The notes under the pieces are model-generated. The model was not told the DNA's origin. It ran no database searches and was given only the letters and a program-made list of their open reading frames with translations. Below are positions 1 through 5,014 of a DNA stretch of 8,262 nucleotides, piece after piece. Every line of letters begins with the position of its first letter. Within the stretch, counting starts at the first letter, position 1. The DNA is from an uncultured Bacteroidales bacterium (GTDB lineage: Bacteria; Bacteroidota; Bacteroidia; Bacteroidales; Paludibacteraceae). The position numbers and the translations under genes are program-made. Location: the NCBI GenBank assembly GCA_903929065.1, contig CAIYTJ010000482.1, forward strand, positions 1 through 8,262, in the 5' to 3' direction.

Positions 1-741
1 ACCAAATTCGGATACGTTCAACAGCAAATCCACCAGGGAAATTCATTTCTGACCAACCTGACTCAACCAACCGAAATCAGTACTAATCTTTCCTTGTCCG
101 ACTTATTTGAAGTTGGGGACGCAAAGTATAAACTTTGGCTGGATAGTCTGTTTACGGTTCTTTCGCCAGAAACTTTCGTAAAAATCCGTAACGGTTTCAT
201 TTCCTCTTTTCCAATGAAAGGAACGATAAATGCTACATTGCCAAATGCCGCAGAAATCATTCTAAATGACCCTAAAGAGAAAGCAGAACACGCTACCATT
301 GTAGATTTAATCCGCAACGATTTGAGTCTGGTTGCCGAACAAGTGGACGTAAAGCGATACCGGTATATTGATAAATTAAAAACGAACAAAGGTGATTTAT
401 TGCAGGTAAGTTCTGAAATTTCAGGCCGTTTGCCCGAAAATTATCATTACAGGCTTGGTGACATTTTGTTCTCTTTACTTCCGGCTGGCTCTATTACCGG
501 TGCCCCAAAAGCCAAAACACTTGAAATTATCCATGAAGCCGAAGGGTATAATCGAGGCTTTTACACAGGTATTTGTGGTTGGTTTGATGGCGAAAACTTT
601 GATTCGGCAGTTATGATTCGTTTCATTGAACAAAACGGCCATAAGTTGATATTTAAAAGCGGCGGTGGCATTACGGCTCAGAGTGAAGTAGAAAAAGAAT
701 ACGAAGAATTAATTCAGAAAGTATATGTCCCGATTTGTTGA
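1..741 (+). CDS. pabB: Aminodeoxychorismate synthase component I (PabB), 5'-truncated by window edge
   Basis: The reading frame is open from the first base, so the gene starts upstream of the window; 246 codons are visible. The TTG at 94 is not a real start, because the preceding codons (FGYVQQQIHQGNSFLTNLT) are typical PabB sequence. The enzyme aminates chorismate to 4-amino-4-deoxychorismate for folate synthesis, normally with a PabA glutaminase, which is not seen here. Motifs of the chorismate-binding fold are present: FPMKGT near window codon 72, AEHATIVDLIRNDLS, LLPAGSITGAPKAKT, FYTGICGWFDG and FKSGGGITAQSEVEKEYEE. The lysine in PMKGT (codon 73) is the residue that separates aminodeoxychorismate synthases from anthranilate synthases, which have alanine there, so PabB is preferred over TrpE. 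The stop overlaps the next gene by 17 nt, indicating one transcript with pabC. Confidence 0.93.
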   Translation, partial: TKFGYVQQQIHQGNSFLTNLTQPTEISTNLSLSDLFEVGDAKYKLWLDSLFTVLSPETFVKIRNGFISSFPMKGTINATLPNAAEIILNDPKEKAEHATIVDLIRNDLSLVAEQVDVKRYRYIDKLKTNKGDLLQVSSEISGRLPENYHYRLGDILFSLLPAGSITGAPKAKTLEIIHEAEGYNRGFYTGICGWFDGENFDSAVMIRFIEQNGHKLIFKSGGGITAQSEVEKEYEELIQKVYVPIC

Positions 742-1321
742 AACCATTAAACTAAACGACGGCGTTTTCTATCGTCTCAAATTTCATCAAAAGCGTGTAA
801 ATAAGGCTTTTGAAACATTCTATCCAGATGAAGAACCGATTAAACTGCTTGACATTTTAAATCAAACATTGATTCCGCAAGAAGGTCTGTTTAAATGCCG
901 GATTGTGTATGATTCAGAAACTTCACAACTGGAGTTTATGCCTTATACGAGGCGCGAAATAAATTCATTGAAGGTTGTTGTGATGAATCTGGAAAGTAAA
1001 ACTTACAAACCTGAAGACAGAACGGCTTATAATGAAGCTTTTGCCCAACGGGGCGATTGTGACGATGTATTAATTTCAAGAAATGGAATATTGACTGACT
1101 CTTCGTATACCAACGTGGCATTTTTCGATGGAAAAGTCTGGTTTACACCACGAAAACCTTTGATTTATGGTGTAAATCGGGCCGAATTATTGGAAAAAGG
1201 AAAGTTGATTGAAAAAGAGATTAAGGTAGATGATTTGAAACATTTTCAGCAAATCGCCTTGTTTAATGCCATGATTGAATTTGGAGAAATAGTACTGGAT
1301 ATCAATAGCATATCACTTTAA
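725..1321 (+). CDS. pabC: Class IV PLP aminotransferase, probable 4-amino-4-deoxychorismate lyase (PabC-like)
   Basis: This 198-aa protein begins with ATG at 725, inside the end of pabB (17-nt overlap, typical translational coupling). It belongs to the fold-type IV PLP enzymes. The likely PLP lysine is K95 in SKTYKPEDR. It is followed by AQRGDCDDVLISRNGILTD (about 107-125), SSYTNVAFFDG (126-136) and a phosphate-binding-type TPRKPLIYGVNR (141-152). PabC removes pyruvate from aminodeoxychorismate to give p-aminobenzoate. The family also includes BCAT (IlvE) and D-alanine aminotransferase. The assignment to PabC rests mainly on the fused-looking pabB context. It is shorter than E. coli PabC (about 270 aa), but short versions beside PabB are familiar in Bacteroidota. 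The gene ends 5 nt from the convergent exporter gene, with no hairpin between them. Confidence 0.85.
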   Translation: MSRFVETIKLNDGVFYRLKFHQKRVNKAFETFYPDEEPIKLLDILNQTLIPQEGLFKCRIVYDSETSQLEFMPYTRREINSLKVVVMNLESKTYKPEDRTAYNEAFAQRGDCDDVLISRNGILTDSSYTNVAFFDGKVWFTPRKPLIYGVNRAELLEKGKLIEKEIKVDDLKHFQQIALFNAMIEFGEIVLDINSISL

Positions 1322-1326
1322 AAAGC

Positions 1327-3570
1327 TTATTCAAACCGGGTGTTTGCCGTTTGAAATAGTTCAAAATAGCAGCCTTTCAGAGCCATTAAATCGCTGTGAG
1401 TGCCCGATTCGATTACTTCGCCTTCCTTGAAAAAATAAATCAAATCAGCCCATTGAACTGTCGTAAGCCGGTGACTGATAATAACAGCCGTTTTTTGGTG
1501 TGACAATTTTTTCAGGCTGTTTATAATTTGTTTTTCCGACTCGGCATCCAATGCACTCGAAGGTTCATCCATTAAAATGAGCGGCGAATCGCGATAAAAA
1601 GCGCGAGCAATGGCTATTTTCTGCCATTGACCGATGCTTAGCTCCTCCCCGCCTTTGAATAAATTTCCAAGCAACGTATTATAACCGTCAGGCAACTTTT
1701 CCAGAATATCATCAATTCCCGCTTTTCGGGCGGCTTCTTTTGCCTTGGCCAGATCGAATGGAATTTCAGCATTTCCAAGACCAAGATTTTCGAGCGCCAT
1801 CAAATTATACAATGCAAAATCCTGAAAAACAGCGGTAATATTTTTACAAATAACAGATTGTCCAAGTTCTGAAGCGTTTATTCCATCGATGCTGATTTTA
1901 CCCGAATTAGGTTCATAAAATCCACACAACAATTTAATCATCGTGGTTTTACCGGAACCGTTTGCACCAACAAATGCGACTGTTTTGCCAGCAGGAATGG
2001 TTATATTAACCGATTTCAGCACATTTCGTTTACTCGTTTCATACTTGAAACTAACATTTTCGAATCTGATTTCATTTTTTAATCCAAATGTCAAATCTGC
2101 AGCTGCGGAAACTCTGGATTTTGTTGAAATATTTAAAAATTCAATGAAATCTTTCAGGAATGTATTGTCTTCCACAATTTGAGTAATGGAACGGAAAAAA
2201 TCGTTTAAAACCGAATAACCACGCTGAAAAGCAAAGAAAAACAGAACCACTGTACCGATGGAAATTTCGCCCTTCATTTTCAGCATCGAAACAAATCCTA
2301 ACGAAATAAATATCAACAAAATAGCAAAAACCTGAGCAAAAATACCAAGTCGAAGTTCAGATTTTCTTAGCTCAATTTTTTGATCAAAGAGTGTGTTCTG
2401 AACATCCGTGAATCGTTTTTTAAAGAAACCTGCAAAACCAAATAATTTCAATTCCTTTGCAAACGGAAAACCGGTTAGAATGCGGTTGTAGTAATACATT
2501 TCACGTTCTTTGGTGCTCTGAATTTCTTTTAGTTTATATAATTTTTGCGAGAATTTTAATCTAACCAGAATGCCCGGAATTATTGCAACCAACAACACCA
2601 ACACCAAATACCACCGGATTGAGACGAAAAGTCCAAGCAAAAACAAAGCAGAAGCAACCGATTTGATTCCCAGCAACAATTCGTTCATTATTTTTAATGG
2701 ACGATAAGAAGCTTCCTGAACTGCCCGATGAATTTTATCCTGTTTATCCGGATTTTCGTAGTTCGACAAATCCAGTAAAACATGCTTTGAGTGGAGCTTA
2801 TCGTAAATATGTTTGGAGACTGATTGCGATAATTTTTCGCTGAAGTATGAATTGATTTCTGAAAGAATGGCACTTGTCAGAAAAACAAGAGCCGTTAAAA
2901 TCAAAAAAAGAATGAAAATTAGCTGCTGATTCGAATTTGGAATTATCGGTTTTGTAAGCTGATCAATCAGAAATTTAATGCAGACGATAATAGCAAAAGG
3001 TATAATTCCTTGTAATACAGCAAGTACTGCATTTTTTAAAAGAATTTTTCCTGAATTTTCAGAAACTACTGACAGGTTATTCTTTAATGAGCGAAAACCT
3101 GAATTAAGTCTGTTGATTCTGTTTTTCAGTCGGATATAGAGGTCGAAAGCCGGAATAAGCAAAAAGGAAAAATACGTTGAAGTAAATCGCTGAAACCGCA
3201 TTAAAGGGCTATCCAATCTTCTTAACCGGTTTTTTCGTTGAATGGAAGTGATTTTTCCGACCAACTCTTCACTGGTAAACGGGGCATCATGAAAATTGTT
3301 TTTATCGCCTTTGGTTTCAAAAACCCGAATGCCTTTCTGGTAAAAAATATCAGTTAAACGGTGTGCTACAAGTATCTCATTTGCCTTAAAAACAACTACA
3401 TCGCCTATTTTCAGTTCATCATGAGTGCATTTTTCCACATGCCCCAAATCGCCGTCTTTCATGGTCGGGAACATGCTGTTTCCCTGCATTCTGAAACTCA
3501 GTGTCCGGTTTTCATCCAGCAATGATTCAGCTATCTCAACCAATTGATTATTTAGTTTCTGTTTTTTCAT
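1327..3570 (-). CDS. ABC exporter with fused N-terminal S26-type peptidase domain
   Basis: This 747-aa fusion starts with ATG at 3570, 23 nt inside the kinase gene. Residues about 25-110 form an S24/S26 signal-peptidase-like domain: GNSMFPTMKDGD with candidate nucleophile S32, GDVVVFK (57-62), VAHRL with H70 where bacterial signal peptidase I has its lysine, and ETKGDKNNFHDAP (85-97). A Ser/His dyad is the pattern of the SipW/Sec11 branch. Six membrane segments follow (about 181-203, 215-235, 300-318, 320-338, 410-428, 435-450). The C-terminal ATPase has Walker A GANGSGKTT (535-543), Q-loop Q583, signature LSIGQWQ (644-650), Walker B LILMDEP (664-670) and H-loop H700. The FKGGEELS.GQWQK region resembles peptide and lantibiotic exporters. 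The layout is analogous to C39-peptidase ABC transporters, which cut leader peptides during export. Peptide export is inferred from this and from the PqqD and kinase neighbours. Confidence 0.88.
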   Translation of the reverse strand: MKKQKLNNQLVEIAESLLDENRTLSFRMQGNSMFPTMKDGDLGHVEKCTHDELKIGDVVVFKANEILVAHRLTDIFYQKGIRVFETKGDKNNFHDAPFTSEELVGKITSIQRKNRLRRLDSPLMRFQRFTSTYFSFLLIPAFDLYIRLKNRINRLNSGFRSLKNNLSVVSENSGKILLKNAVLAVLQGIIPFAIIVCIKFLIDQLTKPIIPNSNQQLIFILFLILTALVFLTSAILSEINSYFSEKLSQSVSKHIYDKLHSKHVLLDLSNYENPDKQDKIHRAVQEASYRPLKIMNELLLGIKSVASALFLLGLFVSIRWYLVLVLLVAIIPGILVRLKFSQKLYKLKEIQSTKEREMYYYNRILTGFPFAKELKLFGFAGFFKKRFTDVQNTLFDQKIELRKSELRLGIFAQVFAILLIFISLGFVSMLKMKGEISIGTVVLFFFAFQRGYSVLNDFFRSITQIVEDNTFLKDFIEFLNISTKSRVSAAADLTFGLKNEIRFENVSFKYETSKRNVLKSVNITIPAGKTVAFVGANGSGKTTMIKLLCGFYEPNSGKISIDGINASELGQSVICKNITAVFQDFALYNLMALENLGLGNAEIPFDLAKAKEAARKAGIDDILEKLPDGYNTLLGNLFKGGEELSIGQWQKIAIARAFYRDSPLILMDEPSSALDAESEKQIINSLKKLSHQKTAVIISHRLTTVQWADLIYFFKEGEVIESGTHSDLMALKGCYFELFQTANTRFE

Positions 3571-4432
3571 TGGCTAAAATAAAGTTGACCACACTTTTGT
3601 CGGGCACAAATCCCAATTCATAAACCGGAATGTTCAGGCATAGATTGCTAAAAAACTCCAATCTACTTTGTATAAATTGTTTATCAAAATTATTTTGAAT
3701 GCTGAAAGCCATAACTTTGGAAATTGCCAAAGCACCGCTTAGTTTTTTAATCTTATTTTCAGGAGAATGGCTGATTAAATAAATGGCATTCAAAGGAGCT
3801 TTTTTGGGTCTGTCAGTGTAATACATCGGCGTATTATAGGCGAAATAGCCATCAGCTGATTTTCGTATAATAATCCGGTCGTCATTGATTATTAAATTTC
3901 CGGCATCTGCCCATAATTTTGAAATTGTACTTTTACCATTCCCTGAAAATCCGGTAAAAATCCTGGCCTGTCGACCATCAAAAGCACACGAGGCATGCAT
4001 CATTACAGCATCCGACTTTAAGGTCATATAATGCATGATAATAGGTCCCATCGGGTATCGCAGAGGTAATAATTTTCCATCAGACAAATTTGAATAAACT
4101 TTCCAATGATTAAAACTCGCATCAAGTACAGCCATTTGTTGAATTTCATCCCTGTTTTGCTGATTGTAAATAACAAATATCAAGTCTTCTTCTTTTTTAT
4201 GAATGGAATAAAACCGCTGTTCATCGTTTTTAGCTTCAAAAACCAAATGGGAATCTTTAAGGATATCTGGTTTTATGCCATTGTAACATTTTATTACAAC
4301 ATCCGGTTTATTATCAATGTGTTGAACTGTGAATGGCAAATAACCTTCTTCAAGTTCAATTATCAAATCAGAAAACAGCGCTATTGTAAAACCGGCAATA
4401 ATCAGATTCAGTTCGTTTTGAGTTTTTTTCAT
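3548..4432 (-). CDS. HPr-kinase-like P-loop kinase, candidate peptide kinase
   Basis: This 294-aa protein starts with ATG at 4432, 10 nt after the PqqD-like gene. The C-terminal half matches the HprK fold: H146 in VMMHASCAFDG, Walker A GFSGNGKST (161-169), and NLIINDDR with acidic pair D184/D185, followed by YNTPMYYTDRP (199-209) and a terminal YELGFVPDKS (271-280). Residues 1-125 do not resemble the N-terminal domain of classical HPr kinase/phosphorylase. No HPr or PTS gene is nearby, so control of carbon catabolism is unlikely. HprK-like proteins beside PqqD-like proteins occur in ribosomal-peptide clusters; in the paeninodin lasso cluster such a kinase phosphorylates the C-terminal serine of the precursor. 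A similar role on the 60-aa peptide encoded at 4825-5007 is my inference. No signal peptide is seen, so the protein is presumably cytoplasmic. Confidence 0.82.
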   Translation of the reverse strand: MKKTQNELNLIIAGFTIALFSDLIIELEEGYLPFTVQHIDNKPDVVIKCYNGIKPDILKDSHLVFEAKNDEQRFYSIHKKEEDLIFVIYNQQNRDEIQQMAVLDASFNHWKVYSNLSDGKLLPLRYPMGPIIMHYMTLKSDAVMMHASCAFDGRQARIFTGFSGNGKSTISKLWADAGNLIINDDRIIIRKSADGYFAYNTPMYYTDRPKKAPLNAIYLISHSPENKIKKLSGALAISKVMAFSIQNNFDKQFIQSRLEFFSNLCLNIPVYELGFVPDKSVVNFILANEKTETK

Positions 4433-4442
4433 TAATCAGAAT

Positions 4443-4724
4443 TCACTTGTTTGCCAGCAGCTTTTCCATTTGTTTCAAGAAATTTTCAATATCGTTTTTT
4501 GCCGTTTCATTATCAATGTCAAACGTCTCAACAATGGCAGCTTCCAGATTGCTTGTGCTTGTTTTATCAGTTATATTTTCCCAAATAAACCTGGCAGTTT
4601 CATTCAACGTGAAAAGCTCACTCATTTGCGCGACATTATTCGTGAGCGGAACTAAAATTAACTCATTTCCCACTTCGCGCGAAACAAACTTTGATTTCAG
4701 GTTACTTATTTTGGCAATATCCAT
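4443..4724 (-). CDS. PqqD-like peptide-binding protein (RiPP recognition element)
   Basis: This 93-aa protein starts at the ATG at 4724. It has the PqqD winged-helix pattern: a beta-hairpin region SKFVSREVGNELILVPL (11-27), then SELFTLNETARFIWENI (35-51), and a C-terminal helical part ending ENFLKQMEKLLANK. PqqD proteins bind the leader of a ribosomally made peptide and present it to a modifying enzyme. An in-frame TTG at 4742 would add six residues (99 aa), but it lies about 8 nt from the -7 box, leaving almost no leader. The ATG at 4724 gives a roughly 20-nt A-rich leader, normal for Bacteroidota, and matches where the family usually begins. It is first in a unit with the kinase (10-nt gap) and the exporter. 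A general PqqD-family call is firm; the bound peptide is inferred to be the 60-aa product encoded just upstream. Confidence 0.85.
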   Translation of the reverse strand: MDIAKISNLKSKFVSREVGNELILVPLTNNVAQMSELFTLNETARFIWENITDKTSTSNLEAAIVETFDIDNETAKNDIENFLKQMEKLLANK

Positions 4725-4742
4725 TGTGATTTTTTTTGACAA

Positions 4743-4757
4743 GTTTATGCAAAGATA
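4743..4757 (-). promoter_or_regulatory. Probable promoter of the PqqD-kinase-exporter unit
   Basis: On the minus strand, TATCTTTG at 4757-4750 matches the Bacteroidota -7 consensus TAnnTTTG exactly. It sits about 25 nt before the ATG at 4724. No clear TTTG -33 box is found at the expected 19-21 nt spacing; that region is AT-rich and abuts the T-tract of the upstream terminator. Confidence 0.55.
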
Positions 4758-4782
4758 AATATTTTTTCGAATTAATGCTAAT

Positions 4783-4813
4783 AAAAAAAATCCCCGATTG
4801 TTCGGGGATTTTT
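4783..4813 (-). terminator. Strong intrinsic terminator after the 60-aa peptide gene
   Basis: A perfect 12-bp stem (4786-4797 pairing with 4802-4813) closes a 4-nt TTGT loop. The core is TCCCCGA/TCGGGGA. On the minus strand it is followed by eight T residues (4790-4783). It begins 11 nt after the stop of the peptide gene, so it should end the transcript carrying the surface protein and the peptide. Short A/T runs on both sides mean it could also act in the + direction. Confidence 0.9.
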
Positions 4814-4824
4814 CAATTTAGATA

Positions 4825-5007
4825 TTAGCTAAGTTGAGATTTGAATGGATCATTATCCAAGTTTTCCGGAACAAAACCGGTAGGTTCACCAGGTCCAACG
4901 GGAGGTGTCGAATCTAACGTTAATGAAATGTCTTTATCAAGAATTATCACTTCTATATGTGGTTGAGAATAAATCTGCCCTTTTGTTTTTTTGCTATCTT
5001 TTTTCAT
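4825..5007 (-). CDS. 60-aa precursor-like peptide
   Basis: The gene starts with ATG at 5007, 7 nt after the stop of the surface-protein gene, and ends 11 nt before a strong terminator, so it is the last gene of that transcript. The N-terminal third is lysine-rich (MKKDSKKTKG). It is followed by a leader-like block YSQPHIEVIILDKDISLTLD (13-32), then a proline- and glycine-rich segment STPPVGPGEPTGF (33-45), and an acidic tail ending in FKSQLS with serine as the last residue. It has no signal peptide, membrane helix or cysteine, so disulfide or lanthionine chemistry is excluded. The Y-x2-P-x-I-E-V start resembles many small uncharacterised Bacteroidota proteins I recall. Position beside PqqD, kinase and exporter genes suggests a RiPP-type precursor. 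The function is unproven, but the tight spacing and terminator support a real gene. Confidence 0.75.
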   Translation of the reverse strand: MKKDSKKTKGQIYSQPHIEVIILDKDISLTLDSTPPVGPGEPTGFVPENLDNDPFKSQLS

Positions 5008-5014
5008 TGACCCA

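Noticed and set aside
94..96. TTG as start codon of pabB
   Set aside because: The frame is open to base 1 and the upstream codons encode PabB-like sequence, so the true start is outside the window.
63..389. Antisense open frame over pabB
   Set aside because: It lies opposite the strongly conserved PabB sequence and has no recognisable motif or context; a shadow frame.
1943..2182. Plus-strand frame inside the exporter gene
   Set aside because: It is antisense to the Walker A region of the ABC domain; no independent support.
4447..4758. Plus-strand frames antisense to the PqqD-like gene
   Set aside because: They mirror the conserved PqqD coding sequence and cross its promoter; the hydrophobic translation is an artefact of the complement.
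3548..5007. Lasso-peptide cluster
   Set aside because: PqqD, kinase and exporter fit, but no asparagine-synthetase-like cyclase or transglutaminase-like B2 protease is present in the window, and the peptide lacks a clear ring-forming core.
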